From Mytilus trossulus (lineage: Eukaryota > Mollusca > Bivalvia > Mytilida > Mytilidae): DNA of 64,000 bases. The stretch spans positions 46,809,431 through 46,873,430 of the forward strand of contig NC_086381.1 in NCBI RefSeq assembly GCF_036588685.1. The letters are read 5' to 3'. Made by a program: the position numbers and the translations under genes. The notes beneath the pieces were generated by a model. The model had not been told where the DNA came from and did no database searches. It saw nothing but the letters and a program-made list of their open reading frames with translations. This document shows, in pieces, positions 37,200 through 48,048 of this stretch. The stretch's first letter is position 1; every line of letters starts with the position of its first letter.

Positions 37200-38417
37200 A
37201 TGTCCGTTAAGGATCTTCATTTTGCTATTCAAAAGCATGATGTAGAACATTTGACGAGAATACTCAAGAATGATCCTGATGTTAATTGCACGTACTGTCA
37301 AGAAACAGCACTAACAAGAGCAGTACGTGGTAGGCTAGATAAAATAGTAAATATTCTCTTAGAATATCCACACACTGATATAAATATTGGTAATCAGTTT
37401 GAGCGTACACCTTTGTACTTCGCTTCTTTAAATGGTCAAATTAAACTCGTTGTCAACTTGTTGGAAAGAGGAAGTGACGTCAATTATTTAGATGTAGCTG
37501 GTGTTACGCCTCTTGGAGCGTCAGCATATTACGATCATTGGCAAATAGCGGATATTTTATTACGAGCAAGTGGTATAGTGAATATACAAAGTAAAAATGG
37601 AGAATCACCATTGTATCGGGCATGTTATTATCTCTCTGTTAATGTCGTAAAAGTTTTGTTAATTCACGGATGCAATGTTAACCTAAAAACAACACAGGGA
37701 AAAACGGCCCTCATGGCAGCAGTTATTACAACGGACGAAAACAATAATACGTCAAAATCTACGCGATTTGAAATTTTAAAACTGCTTTTACAAAATGGAG
37801 CTGACATTGACGCACATGATAAACGATTATTCACTGCACTTCATTATGCCGCTGAAGGAAACAAACTAGATATATGTTCCCTCTTAATGAAACATGGATG
37901 CAATTTGTACACTATCAATAATGAAGACATGTCGGCGTTTGGTATAGCTATATCCGCTGCAAAGCAATATTTTCAATTAGCGATATTATTCTACATTAAT
38001 GGCTTTCATTTGAAAGATTTTAATGCAAATATGATAAAATCTATTTTGTTTTAGAACACGTTTATACAATCATCTAGTTTAGACAGAATGGCATTACTGT
38101 CTTTAGTATTGGATGATTTCATTGGTTGCAAAAAATCCACGAGGAATCTACGGAGAATTTTGAAAAATGACGACTTTGACATGATTGAATCAACATGTCT
38201 GAATATGATCAGGGCAATATACCATTCAAATGCTCCAAGAACTTTAAAAAACCGATGTCGATGGATAATTCGCTATCATTTGCGACTACCCTTTCTACAT
38301 AGTTTGACAGAACTTGAAATTCCAAAGGACCTTCAGAAATATTTAATATATAATTTAGATGAGCATCAATATTCAAACATACATTATACTTTGAACAAAA
38401 ATACCAACTTAGCATAA
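37200..38417 (+). CDS. Ankyrin-repeat and SOCS-box (ASB-like) protein with one in-frame stop
   Basis: From ATG 37200, about 250 residues hold roughly seven ankyrin repeats: TALTRAV, RTPLYFASLNGQIKLVVNLL, VTPLGASAYYDHWQIADILL, ESPLYRACYYL, KTALMAAV and FTALHYAAEGNKLDICSLLM. A TAG at 38052-38054 interrupts the frame, which then continues unshifted to a TAA at 38415-38417. The downstream part has a C-terminal SOCS-box pattern: APRTLKNRCRWIIRYHL, then LEIPKDLQKYLIY, matching P-x-L-x-x-x-CR-x-x-IR ... LP-x-x-L-x-x-YL. ASB proteins are substrate receptors of Cullin-5 ubiquitin ligases. The stop lies in CTATTTTGTTTTAG, which looks like a splice acceptor, so it may mark an intron end. A polyA signal AATAAA lies at about 38504. 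Whole length is 405 codons, usual for ASBs. Confidence 0.8.
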
Positions 38418-38429
38418 ACACTACTGTAA

Positions 38430-39025
38430 CATGAATAATACTTCAATATATGAACTGTGAAATGCATAACGAGATAAACAAATTTCCCGGTTTTGGAAAC
38501 CAAAATAAAAGTTCATTTCCTATAAAATAACGTTTCAGACACTAGTAAATCCGGACATCAATGTTCATGACACACAACTCTAAACAAACTGTCATAGCAA
38601 TACAGTCATGCATCAAAAACATGGGAAGCTATATTCACAAAACTTAAATGGCTATGACAAACGTCTCAGACATTATATAAATTTGCTTTTTATGTTGTCG
38701 TTGGCTAAAAAATGTGAAAAAATGAAAATTGCTGTCATAGAGAACATTATCAATCTGATACAATTTAGTATGCCTTAACATTTTTACAATATGTATGAGA
38801 AAGTAAATCAAATATTACATATGCCTATATTAATCTGAACTGAGATCGTCCTTTAGTTGCTCTTTTTTAATTTTAGTCATTGACTCCACCAGAAACCAAA
38901 GAGTGATTCTTTGATTAATGACGGCAGATCATTGTTCAAATTAAAGAAGTACTTATAAGTACTGTTTAATATAATGGTTCGGTGTTTTGATTTCTGGCAA
39001 ATTACCTAGACAGATTTAGATTACT
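38430..39025. other. 3' flank of the ASB-like gene
   Basis: AATAAA at about 38504-38509 could end the ASB-like transcript. Nothing else recognised. Confidence 0.4.
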
Positions 39026-39029
39026 TGCT

Positions 39030-39235
39030 TAGACTACTAGCAGTGACTGGAGTACATGAGATCACTCTAGTGTTAGGTGGAGTTCGTTTTGCCTGGTCTT
39101 TTAGTTTTCTATTTTGTGTTTTGTGTATAATTATTTGTCTGTTCGTCTTTTTCTTTTTTAGCCATGGCGTTGTCAGTTTGTTTTCAATCTATGAGTTTGA
39201 ATGTCCCTCTGGTATCTTTCGTCCCTGGCCTCTTT
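39030..39235 (+). repeat. Dispersed repeat, family B (copy)
   Basis: 'GGTGGAGTTCGTTTTGCCTG' to 'GTCCCTCTGGTATCTTTCGT', with the usual 'AGCCATGGCGTTGTCAGTTT' in between. Confidence 0.65.
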
Positions 39236-39944
39236 TAAACCAATTTGAATACCAATTGAAATGCCATGTTAACTCACAACTGCTGTACATTTAACTTTTT
39301 ACCCTAGCGACTTTTACTTTTTCGAATGGCGGAAACTCGCTGTACAGCCTCCCGAATGTCCAACATTATTTTTAAATCGTATAGTTCCCATTTTGTGATA
39401 CAAATATATTAATGGGTAAAGATGATTTATTATTCTAATTTATATGTATTCAAATTAAAGCTCCAGAAGAGTATATGTATGAGTTTATCGTTTTACGTAT
39501 TTCATATTTTTACAACACTCCCTCTGATGACATTGCTTTATTATTTTTTTTTATGTTTTTCATTTAACGAAAAAATGCAAACAAAATGTTCAAAATTATC
39601 ATTAACCGAAAACGAGTAAACTGAAGATTTTTACTATTTTGGCATATTTCTAATTCTTGTCTTGGTGATAATTTTTGATATTTAAGTTTCCATTTATATC
39701 TTACAGTTTTCAAGACAAAAGGCAAAAATGAGAAAAATTGTTTCTTAAGGACAATACTTTTAATTGCAGTCCACTAACGATTTCATTCATGTTTACTTAT
39801 TTGCGATCCTGCTTGTTGACCTTTTTTTTTTAAAAGTTTTTATTCATCTATTTATATATTATAGATTTATAAGATATTAGCCAATATGCAAAACAATTGC
39901 AAACATTGTCTTTAAAAGGCCATAAACAAGAATCGAAATATAGC

Positions 39945-40140
39945 AGATGGACATTGAAACTGATAGAACGAAAAATAAACTGACCACGCCATTCCGAAAA
40001 ATGATAAAGTAAACCAAACAAAAATAGTACACAAGACATAACATAGAAAACGAAATTTTGAACCCCACCAAAAACTTGGGATGACCTCAGGTGCTCCGTT
40101 TGGGTGAGTAGACCCTGCTCCAAATGCTGCACCCGTCTTG
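39945..40140 (-). repeat. Dispersed repeat, family B (inverted copy)
   Basis: Reverse copy: 'CATTGAAACTGATAGAACGA', 'CTGACCACGCCATTCCGAAA', 'CCCCACCAAAAACTTGGGAT' and 'GCTGCACCCGTCTTGATGCT'. Confidence 0.65.
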
Positions 40141-40189
40141 ATGCTCATATTTGTACAAACTGGGTATATAGTGTAATTTGGTAGGTCAC

Positions 40190-40720
40190 ATTTTTGAAAA
40201 GGGTAAGGGCTTGTATTTACGATATAAGGAACATATCCGATATCATCTATGAAACGGGTTTTCCATGACGGTTAACCTCGTGATGGCGTTCGAAAAACGT
40301 ACTAAGAGGTGATTTCAACTTCAGCATTTAAAACTCTTAGTTTAATAGCTTCCTTTGTTAGCATGAACCTTCTATCAAGGAAATCATGATAGGAAAATAC
40401 AAGCCCGGGAATATCGTATCAATTTGGAGATATATACTCCGTATGCAGATGCTGCTTGAATGTTGCTACATAGAAATGGAAAGTTCACAATTAGGAAGCT
40501 GAAATCATCTCTTTTGTCGCAAAGTTTTGTTTTCAACGGACCCTCATTGTAAATTTCTATATGTACGTAAGATATGAGGCAGACTGAACTGTATATGCTG
40601 TGTGATTCTTTATCTCTAGTTCGATGGGATAGATGCGTTCAACATAGTCACCAAATTTTGAATTATTTAGTGAGAGAACATTATCTATATAGCGGAAAGT
40701 CATTACATAGTCACGCCATT
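40190..40720 (-). pseudogene. Reverse-transcriptase fragment (degenerate)
   Basis: In reverse complement, from about 40715, the frame reads TFRYIDNVLSLNNSKFGDYV, ERIYPIELEIK, SASYL and, after stops, KTKLCDKRDDFSF, NFPFLCSNI, YGVYIS and RHHEVNRHG. YIDN stands where active reverse transcriptases have YIDD/YVDD. The order resembles the palm and thumb region of a mussel retroelement family that I associate loosely with Penelope-like elements; this class call is uncertain. At least two stops and one frameshift make it inactive. The N-terminal half of the polymerase is absent. Related scraps lie at 7140-7400 and near 61830. Confidence 0.6.
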
Positions 40721-41289
40721 ATAAATCGTACAGTTCTTGCTTTCCGTAAATATAATTTCTTTTTATATTTTGCGCTTCAAACTGAAAGAATCTCTAAAAA
40801 TACTTAGGAAGTCATACTATACGTTTCAGATTTTCTGTTAATAATTTTTTTAATCATACTTATTACCGTTATTGACAAAATTAATTAAAGTAAAGAGCTT
40901 TACAGTATAAGTAAACATCCAAATGTATATATAGATTTTATAATCCCTTGGTTTTTTCAGGTTTGTGGTACTAAGTCTTGAGTTTTCTATGTTGTATTTT
41001 AGACAGTTTTTTATTGTCGGTTCTTTGAATTCTTCTGCTATTCTTCAAGTATGTTTTAAAAAACTCAAATAATTAGTGCATATTCTTTCACGATTCTTTT
41101 CAGGAATACGAAACAAAAATGGTACCTTATAATTCGCTAAAAGGAATATCAAATGATTATAAATATTCCAGAGAATGCAAACGTATTGTCTTCTCATATA
41201 TTTTATGATGGTATGATACTAAACCCTTAACGGGAGGGATTGTACTTGTTTTTTATATGATGAAGACATAATCTTTCAATCAGTTTTTA

Positions 41290-41800
41290 TTGAGGTCTGT
41301 AGGAGCCGGCATACCAGTAACTGCTAGTAGTCCTATGTTAATTTATGTATCTTTGTCATTTTGAGTAATTTCTTTTGTTACCTATTCTGAAATCGGACTC
41401 AGACTGCTTTAAACTGAGTTGTACAAGCGTATTGCTATGTGTGTCTTTATTCTATATTGACTAGAGGTATATGGGGAGGTTTGAGATCTCACAAAACATG
41501 TTTAACCCTGTTGCATTTTTGCTCCTATCCCAAGTCAGGAGCATTTGACCTTTGTTAGTCTTGTATGTTTTTTTTTATTTAAGTTTATTTCTATGTTTTA
41601 GTGTTAAGTGTGACGTCCATTTTCACTGAACTAGTATACAACTTTATTAAGGGGCCAGCTGAGGACCACCTCCAGGAGCGTGATTTTCATGCTGGCTGCG
41701 TTGAAGAGCCATTGGTTGCCTTCGGCTGTTTCTGTTATTTGATCGGGTTGTTTTCTCTTTGAAATATTCCCAATTTCCATTCTCAATTTTATTAAGACTA
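41290..41800 (-). repeat. Dispersed repeat, family D (near full length, inverted)
   Basis: Runs in reverse through 'CCGGCATACCAGTAACTGCT', 'TTTGTTACCTATTCTGAAAT', 'GGTTTGAGATCTCACAAAAC', 'GACGTCCATTTTCACTGAAC' and 'AAGGGGCCAGCTGAGGACCA'. The forward copy is at 59594-60060. Confidence 0.7.
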
Positions 41801-41959
41801 AACTACAGCAATACAGTTTAAAAAGACTTTGCGAGTAGTTATGTAGAACACTTTTGTTCAGAGAAACGTCATTTATTCATTTTGTAAAACAAATCTCTAT
41901 TTTACAAAAAATATGTTGTTATGCCCTTTATAGCTTGCTGGTCAGCGTGAGTCAAGGCT

Positions 41960-42055
41960 TTGCGTTGAAGACCATACCATTATAGTTTACAAATTATTTT
42001 TTTTTTATATTTGATTGAGAGTTGTCTAATTAGCATTCATATCACATTTTCGTAT
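41960..42055 (-). repeat. Dispersed repeat, family C (inverted fragment)
   Basis: 'GCGTTGAAGACCATACCATT' and 'GAGAGTTGTCTAATTAGCAT' are family C in reverse, diverged. Confidence 0.5.
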
Positions 42056-42324
42056 ATCTGTGTAAAACAAGTTGTTATTTTATGTTTTGTTAAAATTATG
42101 AATGTTAAACATTTGATTTCCCTCAGATAATTTTTCACTATATTGGACCATTTTGACAAACGCTATATTTAACTTAACGATCAACATACCGATTAAAGGC
42201 AGTGTAATTTGGTTGCGGGATAGTATATTTCAAAACATGATAAAACTTATATCATCAAACGATACAAATATGATCCAAATGAATTAGAGGCTGAAGATAC
42301 AAAAAGAACATCTCAATCTCATTA

Positions 42325-42545
42325 GGGAGCTTCCATTTGATTTTTATGGGGGGGGGGGGGGGGGGGGGGGCTAGGATGAAAAAAATTGTCCTGCATTTTT
42401 TTTAGTTGTAATCTCTGTCCTGCATTTTTATTTTTCACTCTATCCGGGCCTGCTTTTTTTTTTTTTTTTAGTTTATCCTGCCTGACTTTTTTTACATAAA
42501 TTGTCATCCTGACTTTTTTTTTTTGCAAGTGTCTCATCTTGCCAA
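42325..42545 (+). repeat. Repeat with 23-G homopolymer and T-rich tracts
   Basis: 'GAGCTTCCATTTGATTTTTA' leads into an unbroken run of 23 G (42348-42370). Several diverged units follow in which a 'CCTG(C)' or 'CCTGAC' step precedes a long T tract. The open frame here is an artefact of the homopolymers. Confidence 0.6.
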
Positions 42546-43293
42546 TTATGTATTTTTTTTTGCTATGCATTTACTGATTTTGAGTCAAGTATGACTACCC
42601 CATACATTTTCTTGTAAACCGAGGAAAAACAAGGACGCCTGCATATTGAGCGATTATTGTATCGTTATTGGTAAAACCATCACAGTTACCGTCGTAGATC
42701 ATGCACCTTTGTAAGATAGTAGTGGACAAATTTCGTCATATAATTGTGTTATCTGCTATGGTATTGTTAGTTTGTTTGCGCCCCTCATTTCTCTTTCACT
42801 CGGATCAAATGCTCATTACAATATTTTTAAGGACATGAGCTAGACAACTTGCATCCCTTCATAGTTGTAAAGAAGTAAAATAATTGTTGCAGGTACATTA
42901 TAAGTGACAGCTTTCTCGACCTTGATCCCTGGACCACCACCACCACTTTTATATTGTTTCTGAGATGCACTTCCTAATAAAATATAGCATTTATTAAAGA
43001 TGATTAAAAATGAAAGCATAAGACAAAGCAATTATACTGATTATATGTCTCCGGAAAGTAAATCATTATATTTAACATTGTGGTTAAGAAATACACGTTG
43101 TATCGTCTTATTTGTTTTCCAAGTACTTTTTAAGAAACTCTAATTTATTCATTTTAATTTGTCAAGCATACATAGTACTTGTTCAATCGTCTGTGATTAA
43201 AGTCTTACATTTCATCGTTTTACGTTCAAGATATTCAATGTCAATAGCATGGCCACATCTTTTCTATTGTTCTTAATCAACGATAGGATTGAA

Positions 43294-43383
43294 TCACTTG
43301 GTCATAAAGAACCACACACCAGCAAACACAGATGAAATCAGAAATAGTATTCCGAGTAGATTAATGGCAACCTTTCTTCTAGT
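43294..43383 (-). CDS. Terminal exon encoding a C-terminal transmembrane anchor (NLR-like gene)
   Basis: After a good acceptor (TTTCCATTTCAG, ending at 43384) the minus strand reads TRRKVAINLLGILFLISSVF then AGVWFFMTK and TGA. This is a basic patch followed by about 21 hydrophobic residues and a short charged end, the layout of a tail anchor. The preceding exon of the NLR-like body (copy 1) ends at 44169 with TCAAAG|GTGAGT and joins in phase 0. I read this as the last exon of the gene whose body lies at 44.2-46.1 kb and, in duplicate, at 48.8-50.9 kb. A tail-anchored NB-ARC protein would sit on an intracellular membrane; which membrane is unknown. Confidence 0.6.
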   Translation of the reverse strand, partial: TRRKVAINLLGILFLISSVFAGVWFFMTK

Positions 43384-44168
43384 CTGAAATGGAAAGCAGA
43401 TATAATTTGAATTTTAAAGAAATTTATCAATGTATTTATAAAACTTTTCATAATTTTGCTACATTTACTGTTTATATCAAGATATACTATTCGAAGTTCT
43501 TACTACCACCAGGTAAAGATTACAATTGTCTAAGCCCTTTTTTTTTGTACAACCTTTCGGAATTTATGCGTTATAAAGCTCTATATTTTCTTTTTTGATT
43601 TGCACTATTCTTATTCCAGCGTCACCGATGAGTCTTCTGAAGACGAAGCACGAGTGTTGCATAGTCAGCACTTTTTTGATGACATTAAAATGTTAATTTT
43701 TCTGTAAATTCAGCTATAAAAGGCCTCGAAATGATAAAGGTAAAACAATTCAAACGGGAAAACTAACGGCATTTTTTATGTACAAAAAGGTTAACGAGAA
43801 ACAAAAGTTATATACATCAACAAACGACATCCACTGAAATACAAGCTCCTGATTTACGACAGGTACTTCCAGAATGTTGCGGGTTCAAACTAAAAATGTA
43901 GGTAATATGTGCGACATCACCGAAGGAGAAATACGACGGAAAACATTAGTGGAATATAAACTACTGTCCCACCCTAAGCGCCTGCGTTCATCAATATATC
44001 TTGTTCTTGGTGTTCTAAATTAAGTATAATGTGAAGAATTTATGGGGCGTTTGTAATTAGTCTTGTTTTCTGTTTTCTTTTTGGTTTTGCATTGCCCCGT
44101 TTGTATATACACACCTTTACTTTTCTGTATATAATGCATAGATAACATTCATTAATAACCAAACTCAC

Positions 44169-46202
44169 CTTTGATTTTGTTCTATCTTCAATCTTAATCA
44201 AGTTGTCTCCAATTGCTTGTTTACGTTTTTGTTGGACACACCTCTCCCTCATTTCAACAGAAATTTTCCGTGCATCGTTGAGATCTTCTAAATTGCCAAA
44301 TTTCAAGCAAAAATGAATATATTGTTGATAAAGATTGAAATGGTATTGGGTAGTCAGAAGTATACCACCAAATGTTGATTGGAGTTCAAATGCTTTTTTG
44401 TACTTTTGTTTAGCTTGATCAATGTTGTTTTTCGTGGGAAAGAGGAGATATGTTTCAGCAATTTCAAGGTAAATCATCATACAGATTAGCCAATCTTCTC
44501 TCATAGTGATAGCTATTTCATTTAAGGTTTGTGCTTGCAAAATAGCTTTTTCAAGACACTTTTCACTTTTTCCTTCTCGCCATTCAATAAAGCAGCACTT
44601 TAAAAGAGCGCGATTGATCATGCATTTATGATAGAGAGTAAATTTTGGCGCCATTTTTAAAGCACCATAGGTGTAGAACAAAGTTGATGAACCCTCTCCT
44701 TGCATTTCCTTTAGCCTTTGTATGATCTTGTGCAGATTTTTAGTTGAAACAGTTATCTCTGATCTCAAAAATCTAATAATGCCATCGCGATGTTCTACTA
44801 AAGCAGCAATAGGTAGGTAGTTTTTATAACTTTTTTTTGAAATAACACTGCAACCTAACTGCGAGATTATACGCAAATTGACTGTCAGTCAGACTATCCA
44901 TTTTTGTTTCATTGTTGCCATATTCAGTGACCATGCTATTATTGTCGATTCCATCCACCACTTATTTTTACTACTTTCATGCATAATACTTATAAGTAAA
45001 TCAACAAGGAAAGTTTCCTTGATACTTTTAAAATGAGCAAATATTTTTTCCATATTTCCCCTTTTTTTTAGTTTTGTATGAAGTCAATTTGAAGTGTTTT
45101 ATTTCATTCTTGTTTATCTCCCCATTAGCATATTTTTCAAAGAGTTCCATTTCTCTTGAACTCCTGAATTTGTTTGCTAAAAATGTTTGCACAAAATCTT
45201 TTGTCATTTTTTGTTCACTTTCTTTTACTAATCTATGAAATATATCCTCTGTATCCTTTTGTAGAACGGAACAACCCTTTAGATAAAGCACGGGATCTGT
45301 GGAAGTGAATGGATAAACAGAAATGTTTGGTTGAAATTTTATTAAATCGAAAATAATATTTTTGGCTCGTTCTAGGTAGTCATATGATGATAATTCTGCA
45401 TTTCCATACATCCGAAATGTTACTCCTATTGCACAACATAAAAAACTTTTATATATTCTCATTTGAAAAACATTTGTATCTAAATAAGAATGAAACTTTT
45501 CTAAGAGAAGAGTAGCATGACTTAAGTAGCAGACATTTCGTTTGATAGATTCAATTAAACGAAGATCTAAATCCATAATGAAACAGTAGTGTTTCAAAAG
45601 ATAAGATACTTCTTGTTTAATTTGTTCTTTTGTTTTATTTTTTCAGACTAGTCATACTATGTATCGATATACTCCGTCGCTCACCATAACCCTTAACTAC
45701 TGCAACAGAATACTTCCTTAAAGTAATAATAAGGTTATTTATTTCAGCTTCTTTTTCTCCTTCTGATAAAAAATCCGGTAGTAAACTTTTACGAGTTTGA
45801 CTGTCCCTTTGGTGTCTTTCGTCCCTCTTTTTTTTTAAGAAGCATCACCGATATGTTATCGTACACAAAATACGGCGCATAGCTCAGCACACACTGTACC
45901 TTTTTTGTGAGATCATTTTGCAGTCTTTGAAGTATTAAATTAAATGGCTGAAAAACCAAGTCAGCTCCTAAAGTTTGTTTGAATATTTCATCATTTTCTA
46001 AAAGATGTATATAATTTTCTATAGATGTTTGGGTATTTTCTATATAAGTAGCTGCAAACGAAAGCGCTAACGGCAAACAATCTAGTTTTTTGGCTAATGT
46101 TGTGACGTCCTCCCTGCTATATTCTGCAAACTCAAAGAACAAAAAAGCTTAAGTTTCCGTCATTCTGTTCATTTCCATGCCGTACTTTCTGTATTGAGTG
46201 AT
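44169..46202 (-). pseudogene. NB-ARC/TPR-like receptor body, copy 1 (broken)
   Basis: Minus-strand order: GTSNKRFMITQYRKYGMEMN at the array edge, then an in-frame TAA at MTET-stop, AFLFFEFAEYSREDVTTLAK and LDCLPLALSFAATYI (the GLPLAL-like signature of NB-ARC) near 46.07 kb. A 45-bp family B scrap that adds a stop follows near 45.83 kb, then EAEINNLIITLRKYS and RRSISIHSM (winged-helix His motif) near 45.70 kb. Long amphipathic helices with TPR-like spacing (ALLKCCFIEWREGKSEKCLE, ETYLLFPTKNNIDQAKQKYK) end at the GTGAGT donor. Compared with copy 2 it has two extra T bases in T runs (about 45062 and 44831) and a 2-base insertion near 44940, all shifting frame. The P-loop exon is missing on this side. 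Confidence 0.75.
45788..45838 (-). repeat. Family B scrap inserted in NB-ARC body (copy 1)
   Basis: 'GTTTGACTGTCCCTTTGGTG' and 'TCTTTCGTCCCTC' are the end of family B. On the coding strand it reads EGRKTPKGQSNS and a stop, so the apparent C-terminus of the open frame there is repeat-derived. The identical scrap is in copy 2 (50468-50517), so it predates the duplication. Confidence 0.7.
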
Positions 46203-46437
46203 CATAAATCTTTTGTTTGACGTACCTATGACATAAATCTTTTGTTTGACGTACCTATGACATAAATCTTTTGTTTGACGTACCTATGACATAAATCTTT
46301 TGTTTGACGTACCTATGACATAAATCTTTTGTTTGACGTACCTATGACATAAATCTTTTGTTTGACGTACCTATGACATAAATCTTTTGTTTGACGTACC
46401 TATGACATAAATCTTTTGTTTGACGTACCTATGACAT
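46203..46437. repeat. 29-bp minisatellite, 8 units (copy 1)
   Basis: Eight perfect head-to-tail units of 29 bp (CATAAATCTTTTGTTTGACG + TACCTATGA). Read on the minus strand, a unit encodes VIGTSNKRFM, the segment that leads directly into the NB-ARC coding sequence at the array's left edge. Confidence 0.95.
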
Positions 46438-46527
46438 TATATAAATAACACATAGCTGAGAGGGTGATAGAGCAGATTGGTACCCCTTGAAAAAGTATTG
46501 TCAACCTTGGCTTCGCCGCGGTTGACA

Positions 46528-47334
46528 ATGTTTTCTCGTTGGAGATCTTTTGCTCAAGGATATGGTTTTAAATAATTACCAGCAGATCCGATTCATGTTT
46601 CATTGTTTTTAACTTTATTGATTGACAAGAAGTCATCACCTTGTACTTTAGATTCGATAATTTATGCTTTAGCTCAATCATGTAAAAGATTAAATGGAAA
46701 ACCAGTCGTAAAGAAGGACCCTGTTACCTCGGATATAATACTTGAACTCTGTAAAATTAATGAATTTGAAAATGACTTGCTTATTGTTAGAGATTTGACT
46801 ATGATTTTGATAGGCTATGCTGGATTTTTGCGCTTTGACGAATTAAGTTCTATTACATGTAGGGATGTTAAGATTTTTGATGATCATATTTCTATTTTTC
46901 TGCCCCGGTCCAAGACCGATCAATACAGACAAGGTAACGAGATACTTATTTCTAGGGGTAACACTTTGGCATGTCCAGTTGTTATGTATAAGCGATACAT
47001 TTCACTTGCTAGTTTGGATGTTAATTCGGATTATTTTATATTTCGACCGATTTTTAGGTCTAAGGGGTTAGCTTAGTTGATATATAAGAATAAGAAGTTA
47101 AGCTATACAGCCACAAAAGAGAATATTGTACGTAGATTAAAGACTGTAGCTCCTGACTTGAACCTAGGTTTGCATTCTTTACGTTCTGGTGGTGCTTCTG
47201 CAGCAGCCAGGTCAGAAGTAAATGAGAGATGTATTAAACGTCATGGAAGGTGGAAATCAGATATTAGCAAAGATGGTTACATTGCTGATTCCTTAGATAT
47301 GAGATTATCAGTATCTAGAAAACTTGGTTTATAA
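46528..47334 (+). pseudogene. Tyrosine recombinase (XerD-like integrase of a retroelement), two in-frame stops
   Basis: Reading from ATG 46528, the frame shows FSRWRSFAQGYGFK, a TAA (46573-46575), then LPADPIHVSLFLTLLI, a SAM-like N-terminal domain. The catalytic domain follows: GFLRFDELSSI (Arg I), RSKTDQ (beta-hairpin Lys), a TAG at 47074-47076, then GLHSLRSGGASAAA (His-x-x-Arg), KRHGRWKSD (His/Trp) and DGYIADS (nucleophile Tyr). All five catalytic positions are kept, but the two stops would block a full protein. The frame is otherwise unshifted over 268 codons, so decay is recent. The orientation is opposite to the surrounding NLR-like gene. Confidence 0.8.
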
Positions 47335-47365
47335 TTTGGGCTCTTTTCGTCCCTTTCTTTGCGAT

Positions 47366-47483
47366 CTCTAGATTACGTTGGGCAGTCGGCAAATATATAT
47401 TTGGTTATTGTATTAATATTATGTATTATAGTGAGATTTATGGTATAAATTGCAATGAGATTACATCAGTAAAGTGTGTACTT
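47366..47483 (+). repeat. Direct repeat B1 of the YR element
   Basis: CTCTAGATTACGTTGGGCAG to GTAAAGTGTGTA; the same ~115 bp recurs at 48049-48163. Confidence 0.9.
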
Positions 47484-48048
47484 ATAATTTTCCGCGTTTC
47501 GCAGTATAGAGGAAAATTATTGTACTAACGTTCCGTCTGATTAATCATGTGATTATCACATGTTTACATGTACATGTAATAAATGAGCGGGAAATAATCC
47601 CGTGGAGTAATCACTCTCTACCCAACACCGATACAGTCAAGTTTCTTAACGATATTTGTATATATCGTTTTTCATTAATATTTCATATCTAGATCTTAAT
47701 TGGGTTTTTATTATGTTTGTGCAATGTATTATTGTTTCATGTTTCACTTTATATCATTTTTTGTTTTGTTTTATGTCATATCTTTAAGTATACTGTCCAA
47801 GTATGACTCCGGAAACGGTCTTTCGAGCATATTAGCTTTCGACTAATTTAGGGTTTGGACACAGGTTTCCAACGCCGTCTATCGACATAGTTGGTTTTTC
47901 CTGGCCGGCGGGATCGTTAAGGATGGAGAAATTTTGATGATTTATAATTATTAATTACAACTCAGTATGTTATGCTGTATCGTTATATCACACATGCTGT
48001 TATATTTCACATGTCATGTTTATTTATTTGTAATAAATTCGGTGTCCT

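Larger units (their letters stand above)
43486..46437 (-). repeat. Segmental duplication, copy 1
   Basis: Matches 48163-51.1 kb at almost every base with a constant offset of 4677-4680 bp. The left edge falls inside the last intron of the NLR-like gene (ACTATTCGAAGTTCTTACTA is shared from here on, while the preceding bases differ). The right edge falls inside the 29-bp minisatellite. Differences include single-base homopolymer changes and a few substitutions. Confidence 0.9.

Noticed and set aside
39848..40148. Three overlapping minus-strand frames
   Set aside because: They are translations of an inverted family B repeat.
40574..40807. 77-codon plus-strand frame
   Set aside because: It is the antisense shadow of the reverse-transcriptase remnant on the minus strand.
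42322..42570. Pro-rich 82-codon minus-strand frame
   Set aside because: It is the translation of the 23-G run and T-rich tracts of a repeat; not a gene.
42840..43031. Minus-strand frame containing GSASQKQYKSGGGGPGIKVE
   Set aside because: An acceptor-like site precedes it, but it lies after the stop of the TM exon and no donor links to it; left unassigned.
44040..44165. C-terminal extension VSLVINECYLCIIYRK... of the NLR-like body
   Set aside because: It begins exactly at the GTGAGT donor; I read it as intron sequence, replaced by the TM exon after splicing.
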